Shown one piece after another: positions 24,491-35,311 of a stretch of DNA of 64,000 nt; the stretch's first letter is position 1; each line of letters begins with the position of its first letter. The DNA is from Cliona cf. orientalis (Eukaryota > Porifera > Demospongiae > Clionaida > Clionaidae). A program made the position numbers and the translations under genes. The notes beneath the pieces are model-generated. The model did not search any database, had not been told where the DNA came from, and worked only from the letters and a program-made list of their open reading frames with translations. The DNA is taken from the NCBI GenBank assembly GCA_963930775.1, contig OZ005698.1:434001-498000 (forward strand). The letters are read 5' to 3'.

Positions 24491-24820
24491 GAGGCTTTGG
24501 GGGCGTGGCAGGAGATCAAAGGTGAGGCCATGTCAGTTAATGAGGCACTGTACGCCGGTACACGGTGCGATCGAGGGGACTGTATGGCTGGACGGAAGCT
24601 GACGATGGTTTGAAGCGGATGTGGTTGCGATGACGTGTTGTTACTCCGCCCACACAGGAAATGAGGTGAGCTCTTGTGTGGGCGGTGTGGCAGAACGGCC
24701 TCCAAGTGTTTGTGTGTGTTTTGGCCTTGAGGAAGCTGTGTATTTTAATTGGGATTGATTGTGGGCTTCCGGTGGACATCCGGTGGCCATTAGGCACTTG
24801 ATTGAGAATGGTGGTCCTTG
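24491..24820. repeat. Direct repeat A, first copy, within the element
   Basis: About 330 bp, GC-rich, beginning GAGGCTTTGGGGGCGTGGCA; strongly similar to 26583-26905. Partial duplication of one piece of the transposon. Confidence 0.8.
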
Positions 24821-24850
24821 ACTGAGCTAGATTGAGTGCTGTCACACTAT

Positions 24851-25537
24851 TACCCCGCGTGCGCGCATGCGCAGCAGGGGGTAAAGCAATCGGTTTGTCT
24901 GTTGTCTGTCGTCTGTTGTCTGTCAGCACAAAAATCGGCAAATCTCAACATTTAGGCAAAAGTAGGATCAATAAATGGGATAAAATGCTGTAAGACAGCG
25001 AAAAAACACCTTCTGTCTCATTCTTAATACTAGGCAATACCCAGGGAAGCTACAAATCGTGCGAGTATGTCGGACACGCCTACTTCGGACACGCCCACCT
25101 AGTACCTCCTAAAGTCTATTGCGCATGCTCGAACTGCTCTCTATTTCCAGGGAGTCTACTGCGCATGCTCGAGCGGCTCTGCAGTATACTTCTAGCTCAA
25201 AATTTGTGATCGTGGACCTCAGAAGGGAACGACAAAGTTCATGAGTAGCAAGAGATCCAGGGAAGCTACAAATCGTGCGAGTATGTTGGACACGCCCACC
25301 TACTAGGGTAGTAGTACCTCATGAAGTCTATTGCGCATGCTCAAGCTGCTCTAGGGAGTCTACTGTGCATGCTCGAGCTGCTCTACAGCATACTTCTAGC
25401 ACAAAATTAATGTCATTTGTGATCATGGATCTCAGAAGGGAACGAAAAAGTTGAGTAGCAAGAGATTAAACTTCAAAGAATAGAGGTCTCTAACAAGAGG
25501 CATGGCCATGGATGATATTGCCATGGCACGCGGGGTA
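24851..25537. mobile_element. Nested MITE-like element with 12 bp inverted ends
   Basis: Perfect inverted ends TACCCCGCGTGC (24851-24862) and GCACGCGGGGTA (25526-25537), 687 bp apart. Inside is a tandem duplication of about 216 bp (copies from 25041 and 25257), each starting CCAGGGAAGCTACAAATCGT. Confidence 0.65.
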
Positions 25538-26132
25538 TGTGCTCTATGAGCTCTAGTTTCAAATTCAATTAACTGCTCAGACAAAATTAATTATAATAAT
25601 AGTACTCGTTTATTGCACTTGTATATCTGTCAAACTTTAATTATTCATGAGCGATGTATGTTGAACGTGTACTCCCATTTCACTGATAGATATTTGCTCA
25701 TACCCTACCATGGTATTTGTGCTGATCATAGTCCAGGATATCCATTTGCTCTAGAATTCATATGAACATCATCAACTGAATCGCTACACGCCACGTCTCA
25801 CCATTGTCAACCGGATACCTGATAGTCTGTGACCCTTCATCAGGTCCTCTTTTAGTGCTAATACTGTGCAAGCTTGCCTCAGTGAGTGGATTTGACTTTC
25901 GTGAACCACAGCATGGACAACACTTCAACCACACGATTCTGTAATACACCTCAATATTAACTTAAAATTTTTTAAATTAACTCAAATCTATTTAAATTAG
26001 CACTTAGCACCACATGATTATATCTATATCAACACAGTGGTACTAAATCTGCATGCATGGTAAAGGGTCACTACCTAAAGTAATATTAATACTCGGGATG
26101 ACTACCGTAATGTGTGAATATTGGTACTTGCA

Positions 26133-26283
26133 GTCTAGCGACCTCTCTCGCTCGCCGCTTAGTGGGTATGGTTTTGAAAGTGTGAGCTTTCAAAACCATA
26201 ACCCACTAAGCGGAGAGTGAGAGTCGCGCTTTCAAAACCACACCCACTAAGCGGTGAGCAAGAGAGGGTTTAGCTCGCTAGAC
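26133..26283. mobile_element. Nested palindromic MITE-like element
   Basis: About 150 bp that folds back on itself: GTCTAGCGACCTCTCTCGCT at the left, complement at the right ending GCTAGAC, with three copies of the CACTAAGCGG motif in alternating orientation. Confidence 0.7.
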
Positions 26284-26355
26284 TAATTGGTACTATATAA
26301 TGCATGCTTCTAATTATGTGCGGCTCTTTTTTTTCTGCTTAGTGTGCACGGTAGC

Positions 26356-26358
26356 TTG

Positions 26359-26385
<27 letters not shown>
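26356..26385. repeat. Poly-A tract
   Basis: About 28 consecutive A residues within the piggyBac-like element, just before its right-hand GC-rich region. Confidence 0.85.
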
Positions 26386-26389
<4 letters not shown>

Positions 26390-26582
26390 AATAGGCCTAA
26401 TTAAGCATGTGGGCGTGTTCCTGGCACTGTGTGGAGTGTGTGCGTGTGCGTTAATGCAGGTTTTATTGCTTCCGATTGGGCGTGGCTTCACGGGCCAGTG
26501 CTTGGACATCGGCGCCTGGGACTTGGCCTCGGCGATAGGTGGGCGTGTCCCGGATGCGGTGGTGACCTTTGAACCCCGCGAG

Positions 26583-26905
26583 GAGGCTTTGGGGGCGTGG
26601 CAGGAGGTCAAAGGTGAGGCCATGTCTGTTAATGAGGCACTGTACGGCGGTGCGATCGAGGGGCCTGTACGGCTGGACGGAAGCTGACGATGGTTTGAAG
26701 CGGATGTGGTTGCGATGACGTGTTGTTGCCCCGCCCACACAGGAAATGAGGTGAGCTCTTGCGTGGGCGGTGTGGCAGAACGGCCTCCAAGTGTTTGTGT
26801 GTGTTTTGGCCTTGAGGAAGCTGTGTGTTTTAATTGGGATTGATTGTGGGCTTCCGGTGGACATCCGGTGGTTAGTAGGCACTTGATTGAGAATGGTGGT
26901 CCTTG
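26583..26905. repeat. Direct repeat A, second copy, within the element
   Basis: Matches 24491-24820 closely. A GC-rich antisense frame across 26387-27010 has no family resemblance and was not called a gene. Confidence 0.8.
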
Positions 26906-27132
26906 GGGAACAGGGTGGGGCTGTTTTGGGCGTGGCCTGGCCCCTCCCTTCCGGCTCGGCTTCCGGTCCATGGAGGATATTAAATGAACACTTCCGGCTC
27001 TAGCAGCCACACCCCTGAGACCTGTGCAATTAAAAGGGCGTGGTTACACAGCATGCACCTCACTAATGACTTTGATGTGGTTTAGGTGTCATATCCCCCA
27101 CCTCACGCCCACGCAATTTAATGGTACCTTAA

Positions 27133-27187
27133 AGCATAGTTTCAAAGTCAGATCAGGTGAGCACATTAGTCTGTGAGATAGCTGTCC
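27133..27187 (-). pseudogene. POLR3D last-exon fragment upstream of F2
   Basis: Same fragment as at 18978-19032, including the 4 bp insertion ATCA, directly after the right TTAA of the piggyBac-like element. Confidence 0.85.
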
Positions 27188-27449
27188 TCGAGACCACCAC
27201 TCGCCTGCTACTCCCAGTGGTGGAGGAGGAAGACGGCTGTGACGGGGGGGGGGGGGGGCACAGTGGGTATATCACAAGTCTACCACAATACCACAATAGG
27301 GATCTATTAAAGGACTGTCATGCAAGGGGGGGGGGGGGGCACGTGCCCCTGGTTCCGCCGCCTATGACTCCGACATGCTGATTTACTAAGCTCGAGACTA
27401 AGCTATGTACCTAGCCTAGCGACGAGCCACGCCCATCATGCGATAGTAA

Positions 27450-27470
27450 GCTAATTAACGCATGTGCATT
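27450..27470 (+). promoter_or_regulatory. Conserved upstream block of F2
   Basis: GCTAATTAACGCATGTGCAT; one base differs from the F1 block. Ends 70 nt before the F2 start codon. Confidence 0.45.
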
Positions 27471-27539
27471 CATGCAGTTCACTGCTATTTAATTAAGTTG
27501 CCCTGACTGTTGTGATCAGTACATTTCCTATAGAGCAGC

Positions 27540-28234
27540 ATGGCGGAGTCATTCGAGTACAAAGCTCTGTTGGAGTGTCTTGACAGTCTAGTAACAGCTC
27601 TAAAGTTCGATCCTGCATCGCTAGCTGTTGAACTGGCTGCTAAAGGCCTGGTTCCTCCCGGAGATGTCACTAATCAGCGATCATGCGATTTGGGGGAACA
27701 AGCTCGCGAATTGGCAGGAAAAATTTTAAACAGAGTGAAGCTTGCCCCAAATCGCTATCACGACATTATTAAAAATTTTTCTAGGCACCTGTGGATGGAA
27801 GATTTTGTTAAAATCCTCGAAACTGCTTATAATGGTAAGCAAAACAACGATAATTTTGCAAATTGCATCAATGTTTGATTCCAAGCAATAATAATATAGC
27901 TACAGAGCTTGCATGATTGAAAATATTATTTATAAAAAATTGTCCTGTATAGATTCCAGCAGGCACACTATAGCTGCACATAATGAGACAGCACTAGTGG
28001 AAATCAACGGTTCAACAAAGGAGCAGTGTGCAGCACATAATGAAACAGGTAAGTTTAGCTAAATTATTTTAATATCAGCCAATAAAATATCATGTTATTT
28101 TAGCTTGTGAATTCTCATGTGATCTTGGTGAACCAAAACTAACATTGCCAATTGCAACTGGGAATGACATAGAGCTACCAAGAAATGAAGGCAAGTATAT
28201 TATAGTGCATGATGATAGAATTTTTGGTTGTTGA
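27540..28234 (+). CDS. F2: near-identical copy of F1, CARD-only
   Basis: Exons 27540-27834, 27953-28048, 28104-28234 give 173 residues. From 19387 to about 20456, F1 and the start of L2 align to F2 and L3 with a constant offset of 8153, i.e. no insertions or deletions over 1 kb, and only a few substitutions (for example Arg to Lys and Ile to Asn in the CARD-like domain). The same internal loss of the core and the same GC donor (28190, AG|GCAAGT) are present. This is a very recent duplication or gene conversion. Splicing into L3 exon 2 (28730) would keep the frame. Confidence 0.65.
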
Positions 28235-28252
28235 TTGGGACTCGGCTATTCA

Positions 28253-28273
28253 GCTAATTAGTGCATGCGCATT
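28253..28273 (+). promoter_or_regulatory. Conserved upstream block of L3
   Basis: GCTAATTAGTGCATGCGCAT, ending 79 nt before the L3 start codon. Confidence 0.45.
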
Positions 28274-28351
28274 GCTGCTAGCTACTTTGCCCTCGGCTCT
28301 GGATCCCCATTTAATTAATTTCATGTCAAGAAAAATAAAGCAAGTAGTACC

Positions 28352-30950
28352 ATGGCGGAGTCATTGGAGTACAAAGCTCTATTGTCATGTTTCGATGACC
28401 TAGTGACGGCTCTAAAATTCGATTCTGCATCATTATCCGTTGAGCTAGCAGCTAAGGGGCTGGTGCCTCCTCACGAGTTCTCAGCCTATCCGAGGCTGAG
28501 AACAAACTTGGATCAGGTACACGAGCTGGCTGGCTGCATTCTGGACCGAGTGAAGCTTGCTCCGAATCGATATCACGACGTTTTTGAGGTGTTCTCTCGC
28601 CATGAGTGGCTGCAAGATTTCGTTAACATCCTCCAGGCTGCACATGGTAAATTCAACCATTAATTAAATAATAATTATTTGCACTGTCATGGCGTATATA
28701 AATTATAATCTTTCTCCATACTACGATAGAACGGCTCAAAGAGGATGTTTCAAGATCCGAAGAAGTGTCAGTTGATCAATTGAGTTATAGGCTTAACAAT
28801 CCGGGCCCGGTGCCAGACGAATTATTATGTAAGCCTATTATTAAAATTTAACATTTCAACTAATGTACTAGCACACAAACATTATTATTATATATAGCTT
28901 GTCAAAGTGATATTGATGGAAACGTCTTTACACCTGATCTTGGTGAGATCCCACACAGCCATGCAACAGCCTTTAAGATTCCAAACCCAATTGTTCGCCC
29001 CAGTGATCTGGATGAGGATGATGAGGAAGACCTTTATGCTCAAATCGACGAACTGACTCGAAAGATTGAGATCAAATTTGGGAAATTCTTTGACCGAATT
29101 TTCACATCCTTTCGAGAATCTCGAAAAGTGGACTGTGATAGACTAGTTGTTACGCTGATCAAGAAGGAAAAATTATTCAAGGAGGGTGAGCTATCTAAGG
29201 CAACTAGCGTGTCTGATGTATTCAAGGCTATCCGACCATACTGTTCATACTTCAACTACGATGTTCTCGAAAGGTTGGTTCGGATTAATGGATCTTCAAA
29301 GGAGGAGCGTTATCTCAAGAAGTACATTCGAGCTTTCTCTGCCTACTGCAAAGCTGTGCCTTGTGTAGAAAGAGTCTGTGGTAGTGACCACGAAGAGACA
29401 AGATCGAAACGAACCAAGCTCAAGTTTAAGCTCGATTTTGATAGGGAGCAGCTCAAGCCAGACGCTGTTCGCTATATTAAGTACAACATAGCCAAACACC
29501 TAGAAGTGAAGCCCAGTGTTCTCTATCTTTGCCGAATTGATGAAGGGTGTGTTTCGTTGGAGTTTCTGGTACCCACTTTCATCCTGGAGGAGAGTCTTCC
29601 AGCTTTAACAGATGCACAAATGATGGCACTTCATCAAGATGTTAAAGCACTTGCTATTGAGTGTAAAGAACTCAAATTTAATGTGGTAAGCATAGTGACA
29701 TGACCATGCATGACTCTCATATCATGTGGATATTTTGTCTTATCTGTAGAATATTCCATTTCCATTCGAAAGAAGGAGCCTGCTGAAAAGAAGGAGCCCG
29801 CTGAGAAGCAAAGAAGGTAAACACTATTAATTTTGTATGACCTGACAATGTTTTATTGTCCCATAATGCACAGTGCCTAATAAGGAGTAGCTACTACAAG
29901 ATAGTGGGGCTAGTCCTCAGGGTAAAGGTTAGGATGTGGATTTTTTCCCTTATCTATCGTGATATACAAAGTGCAAAGGGTATAATTAGTACTGGGCATC
30001 CCCGGTAAGGTTTTCTGCACCCACCCTCTGTACTGTGATAGAAGCCTAGAAGCCACTCCAGAAGGTCCAACCATCGTTTGGATCCACTTGTTAGGGCTCC
30101 AATAATGCTGCTATTACTATACATTTTAGAGAAACATAAAGAAAAAACCCAGCACCACTCGCGTGCTTCCCGTGTCAGGCGCAAAACAAAAAAATTCATG
30201 AAGTGGTTCAGGAAATTCCCCAGCAAGCGACGATCGCGTGCAACCTTGGATAAACTTGCAACTGATGATCCATTGTATTGCCCGCCTGATGATATTGATG
30301 ATCACTCATTCGATCAAGTTGCGTGTGGTCATTCTGCAACAGCTTATTCTGGTGTGTCAGTCGATTTTCCTCACAGCCCACCATACTTTAAGAATCGCTG
30401 CTTTTCACCAAAGCAATTCTCCTCCAGGGGTTCCAGTCCAAGGAGAAAATTTAGTCTCAACTCACCTCCTGATTTTCATGATCGTTTATATAATGTCATG
30501 CATTGCGCCAGCAGTGATCACGAAGGAACGGTTTCTCACCGTCAACTCACTAACTCACTCTCTGAGCTGAGCATACACTTACCACGCACTTTCTCACTAC
30601 CTGATCCAAATATATCCCCAGGAACACCGAATACTAGCGGACCAGGAACTCCACTCCACTTAAGCTTGGGCCGCAAACAAGTCCTATTTGGGGAGAAAAG
30701 CATAAATCCATTTGCCACTGGTCACCGCCGGCGCTCTCCAAAACTAAAAGTGATCTCCAAATCTGATGACAATAATATCCCAACTACACCTATGGATTCA
30801 AGTGACGGGGGAATTGGCCGATGGCCAATGCACCAAAGGTCCGTATCTGATATACATAGAAAGACACGAGCAAAACATATATCTTTAATAAGCTCTTTAA
30901 TTAAGGCAGCCGAGCAGGAGGATAATAATATTGTAGATACATGCATTTGA
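28352..30950 (+). CDS. L3: full-length CARD-like / core / Ser-rich tail protein
   Basis: Exons 28352-28646, 28730-28828, 28898-29685, 29750-29816, 30130-30950 give 689 residues. The architecture equals L1: CARD-like residues 1-98, linker, core with PYCSYFNYDVLERLV and CRIDEGCVSLEFLVP, basic amphipathic motif KKFMKWFRKF, then a disordered tail with repeated SP/TP sites. The CARD exon that is broken in L2 is intact here. Exon 4 is 18 nt longer than in L1 and L2 through a small duplication of the KRRSPL-type coding unit. The tail diverges more from L1 and L2 than they do from each other, ending with a different C-terminus. Confidence 0.75.
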
Positions 30951-31365
30951 CAGCTTCAGGACGCCAAGAAAATTAATTGCAACTCTCTTCTAATTCGAAT
31001 CGCCTTGAACTGTATAGTAGCTTATAATTACATGTAATACTATTACTCACTGTAGTACATCACAGTGGCCAAAACTTTGTGTGCAATTAAAGTGGTTACA
31101 TACTGAAATGACTCAAAAGTGTTGATTGTTGCTGTTTTTTCTCTTTAATTTTTGTATGTACTGGTATTGATGTGTCCTGTATATATAATATATACTTGAA
31201 GTATTTTGATATCACTGTCCTACGTGTAGCCTTGCCGTACCTTTTAAGACATCAATTTCATAATAATTATTTAGGACATTGTGATGAGTTATGAAATTTG
31301 ATTTACACTAGACATCAAGATTTCGATCATGCAGGTTCTCTGTCCCTATGAGAGTCTTGTATTAA
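30951..31365. other. 3' flank of L3 with the unoccupied TTAA site
   Basis: No gene. Ends GTCTTGTATTAAAGCATAG, the empty version of the piggyBac-like target site filled at 23161. Confidence 0.75.
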
Positions 31366-31415
31366 AGCATAGTTTCAAAGTCAGGTGAGCACATTAGTCT
31401 GTGAGACAGCTGTCC
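31366..31415 (-). pseudogene. POLR3D last-exon fragment upstream of F3
   Basis: About 50 bp that match 35379-35428 with a single substitution; the match stops at GCTGTCC, after which the F3 upstream sequence begins. Confidence 0.88.
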
Positions 31416-31504
31416 TCCAGACCACCACTCGCCTGCTGCTCCGACATGCTGATTTACTAAGCTACCTAGCCTAGCGACGAGCCACGCCCATCATGCGATA
31501 TTAA

Positions 31505-31525
31505 GCTAATTAACGCATGCGCATT
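31505..31525 (+). promoter_or_regulatory. Conserved upstream block of F3
   Basis: GCTAATTAACGCATGCGCAT, ending 70 nt before the F3 start codon. Confidence 0.45.
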
Positions 31526-31594
31526 CATGCAGTTCACTGCTATTTAATTAAGTTGCCCTGACTGTTGCGATCAGTACATTTCCTATAGAGCAGC

Positions 31595-34500
31595 ATGGCG
31601 GAGTCGTTCGAGTACAAAGCTCTGTTGGAGTGTTTTGACAGTCTAGTAATAGCTCTCAAGTTCAATCCTGCATCGCTAGCTGTTGAACTGGCTGCTAAAG
31701 GCCTGGTTCCTCCCGGAGATGTCACTAATCAGCGATCATGCGATCTGGCTGAACAAGCTCGCGAATTGGCAGGAAGAATTTTAAACAGAGTGGAGCTTGC
31801 CCCAAATCGCTATCACGACATTATCAAATTTTTTTCTAGGCACCTGTGGATGGAAGATTTTGTTAAAATCCTCGAAACTGCTTATGGTAAGCAAAGCAGC
31901 GATATAAATTAAATTTTTGCAGTTGCGATTCCAAGCAATAATTATAATAGCTACAGAGCTGCATGATTGAAAATACTATTTATAAAAAATTGTCCTGTAT
32001 AGATTCTAGCAGGAACACTACAGCTGCACATAATGAGACAGCACTAGTGGAAATCAACGATTCTAAAAAGGAGTGTGCAGCATATAATGAAACAGGTAAG
32101 CTTAGCTAAATATTATTATTAAATTTTTAATATCAGCCAATAAAAAATTATCATTACACCTTCAACCTCATGTTATCTTAGCTTGTGAATTCTCTTGTGA
32201 TCTTGGTGAAATTCCACGATGCAAACCATCCTTTAAAGTTGCCAACCCCGTAGTTCAATTCAGTGATCTTGAGGAAGACGATTTGGAGGATCTTTATATT
32301 CAAATAAACAAACTAACAAAAAAGATCAAGCTTGAATTTCAAAAGCTTTTTGACAAGGTATTTGTGTCGTATAGAGATTCTCAAGAAATTGACCATGATA
32401 GGCTAGTTTTGACACTGATAAACAGTGAAGAAAACTTATTTAAGGAGGATGAACTGGCAGGAACAAAGAGCGAGTATGATGTGTTCAAGATTATCAAGCC
32501 TTATTGCTCATACTTCAACTATGATGTTCTGGAAACACTAGTTGAGACTAATGGATCGCCTCAGGCAAAGGGCTATCTCAAAAAATATCTTCAAGATTTT
32601 GCAGCCTATTGCAAGGCAATACCTTGTGCAGAAAGTGTTTGTGGCAGTGAAAGTCCAAGGCTGAAACGAGCAAAGCTCAAGTTCAAGCTTGACTTCGACA
32701 GGCAACAGCTTAAGCCAGATGCCGTTCGCTCTATCAAATGCAAAATAGCCAAACATCTAGGAGTGAGGCCCAGTGCTCTCTATCTCTGTCGAATTGAGGA
32801 AGGGTGCATTTCTCTATCATTTCTAGTACCCCCTTTTATTACAGAACTCCTGTTATCTCTGAGTGACACACAGAAGATTGCACTTTATGAAGATATTAAG
32901 ACACTCTCTGTTGTGTGTGAATTTGAAGATTTCCATTTGGTGAGCCACATGCAATATCAGGCCAGATATAATTTTGATTACGCGATACTTGTGTATAATA
33001 ATAATTATTATTATAGGCACAGAATATCAAATTTGAAGCAAAATCTTTACTGGAGGCAACAAAAGGTAATAATTACAAAATAAAATAATGTTATAGTAGA
33101 GTGTATAATAATTATTATTATCACTGAAAGGCAAGGAATTAGAATCAAAGCTAGCAACCGGGGATGACGGACAACTACTGAGAAATGAAGGTAGCTAGCT
33201 AGCTACAGTGCATGATACTACAGTGTACGTAGTCTACTTAATTCAAATCTGCTTAAGATGAATTTTAGTCTCATTCCCATACCCCACCCCCAAAAGGAAA
33301 GAGGGTCTGGTACACATCAAGCGCTTTCTAGGGCTTGTTTCTGAATATCGATGCGCCAATCAGATTCACGTCATGTGGTTTGCATGATTATCATGTGACA
33401 CCAACTATTGCTGCACGTGAGAGCCATTGATGCGTTCGCATGCCCAAACGATGCATTATCATGATGATCACATGACATGCTGCATCTTGTGTGCCCCAAA
33501 AAGTGCTCAATGTGTATATACGAGACCCTTTCCTCCTTTTGGGGGTGGGGTCTGGGGCAGATTCCCTATATCTAATTTGAATTGATCTTTTCGCTTAATT
33601 AGCAGCTAGCTTCAGCATACAAAAATATACAAATACAGGACATAGATCTCATGCAGATCACTACTATAATAATATATCCTGCTTGAGATATGAAACTATG
33701 AGTGTAGCTATCAGTTAGCTAAAATTACACTCAGAACAATTCTAAAGCTTCATATGTGGTTGAATGCTCCATAAAGAAGCATTGTAGAGTCTCAATACTA
33801 CTCTCTTCCAGTGGTTTATAATTATGGATCACTGTACGTAATTCAAATTCTGTTTAATCAAATATTTTTCATGGATTTCGATATTCGATTTATGTGGACT
33901 ACACTAGAACTATAATAATTATTCATAATAATATTATTGTAGCCTTTACTTCACCATGGAAAGTCTTTGACTGGTTCAGGCAATTCACCTTAAGCAGATC
34001 TAGTGAGAACAGTGGCACTACTAGTGACTACTTACAGTCAGATACTGAAACCACTTTGAGCACTAACGCAGTGGTCACAAGTTCTTGCCCTCATGCAGTA
34101 AGTTTATAAAAATTATTTGCTGGATATATCAGGTCTGTAGACAGGGGGTGCACGCCTCGCAGAGAGGAATTGGTTATATCTATGTGAATACTATTTATCT
34201 CATGCATCCCCTTTCAAAAGTCTGGGTAGGGCCTGTGACTTTAATTTGGATAATTTTTCTCATGATTAGGCTGAGAGTTTTGAAGCACAAAAGAGAAATG
34301 GCAACTTAGGACAGGCTATAAAACAAGTCTTCTTAACGTTGACGAGATTTGGTACTGATTCTGGATATGGAAGTAGCTGTTCTAATGATACGGTGCAATA
34401 TCAGCATGCAATGGTCTTGCCACCAAGACGGTATCACCATCATGAGCTGTTCAGCACACAGGCCTCTGCTAAATATTATGCTAGAGAATTTGGACAATTA

Positions 34501-35001
34501 CCCCCATGTAGCTTACCAAAGCATTCTCAGACTGTTACTGGATCAGATTCTGGCTATAGCAGTAAAGGCTCTTCAGTTCTATCTCAATATCAACTTGCAA
34601 TGGTCTTGCTGCCAAGACACGAGCATGAATTCGAACCATTCGACACACAGGGTGATTATATCGAACTACCAGCACAATGCAGCTTATCAAGATACACATG
34701 TTCTGGTACTGATTCCGGCTATAGCAGTCAAGCTGTAAGTCAACAATTATTATTTGTGCCTACACCTATAGCTAAACCTACAAACACTCCAGCTCAGTCA
34801 AAACTACTATACGATAAGCTTTCAAATCTGCAAACTAAAACCCTGGAAAGACTGAGCAGAGATAAATCAACGCAAAACAATTATTCATCAAATTTTACTA
34901 GGAGCCACAGCAGATTTTGTAGCAGTCGCAGTGATAACAGAGAGCATGATGACTATGGTCATGTGAAGGTAGCAAAAGAGAAAGTAGCTAATGGATGGTA
35001 G
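31595..35001 (+). CDS. F3: full-length F-type array gene with three DSGYxS motifs
   Basis: Exons 31595-31886, 32003-32095, 32182-32939, 33017-33065, 33131-33190, 33943-34097, 34270-35001 give 712 residues. It has a CARD-like domain (residues 1-97), a linker, the shared core (PYCSYFNYDVLETLV, CRIEEGCISLSFLVP), an amphipathic motif WKVFDWFRQF that parallels KKFMKWIRKF of the L genes, and a Ser/Tyr-rich tail. The tail repeats GTDSGYGSS, GSDSGYSSK and GTDSGYSSQ; each fits the DSGxxS pattern of beta-TrCP phosphodegrons (as in IkB and beta-catenin). A weak donor at 34736 (GCT|GTAAGT) could shorten the last exon. As the most complete F gene, and the one next to POLR3D, it probably represents the ancestral copy. 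Confidence 0.72.
33281..33556. mobile_element. MITE-like element in an F3 intron
   Basis: Imperfect inverted ends of about 30 bp: ACCCCACCCCCAAAAGGAAA at the left and TCCTTTTGGGGGTGGGGTCT at the right, about 275 bp apart, within the intron 33191-33942. Confidence 0.65.
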
Positions 35002-35311
35002 CACTGATGCTTCAGATGAAGGAATCGAAGAAGATCAAGATGAAATGCAAAAATCCGAAGGGGTCAACTCATAAGAATCTGATGTTTTTTTTGTTTTTTT
35101 TATTGAAACTGACTACTGCCGATACATCATTAGCTATAATAATAATAGCTACACACAGTGTGATGAAACTTAATGTTAATGTATACATAGTGGTTTATTA
35201 TTAATTTTTTGCCTAGATTATACCTCTTTCATAGTAATTATTATACTAATACTAGTCCAGCACCACCCTGAATACAATCTGTGTCAAGCAGGGTAAAAAA
35301 GAAGCAATTAT
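35002..35311. other. Convergent intergenic region F3 / POLR3D
   Basis: 310 bp of AT-rich sequence between two stop codons; no gene or repeat recognised. Confidence 0.7.

Larger units (their letters stand above)
23161..27132. mobile_element. piggyBac-like DNA transposon insertion carrying a zinc-finger gene
   Basis: The element spans 23165-27128, flanked on both sides by TTAA (23161-23164 and 27129-27132). Its ends are 27 bp inverted repeats starting GGTACCATTTAATTGCGTGG on the left (23165-23191) and matching the complement of 27102-27128 with one mismatch. The L3-F3 junction at 31362-31365 shows the unoccupied site with a single TTAA, which proves insertion. TTAA duplication is the hallmark of piggyBac-type transposases. 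No transposase frame was found inside, so it appears non-autonomous; it holds a zinc-finger gene and nested repeats. Confidence 0.85.

Noticed and set aside
26387-27010. 207-residue antisense frame at the right end of the piggyBac-like element
   Set aside because: GC-rich, low-complexity composition, shares its frame with the duplicated copy near 24491-24820, and shows no domain; treated as chance.
33894-34738. Alternative frames overlapping the F3 tail
   Set aside because: The F3 frame joins in phase to upstream exons and carries the repeated DSGYxS motifs; the others do not.
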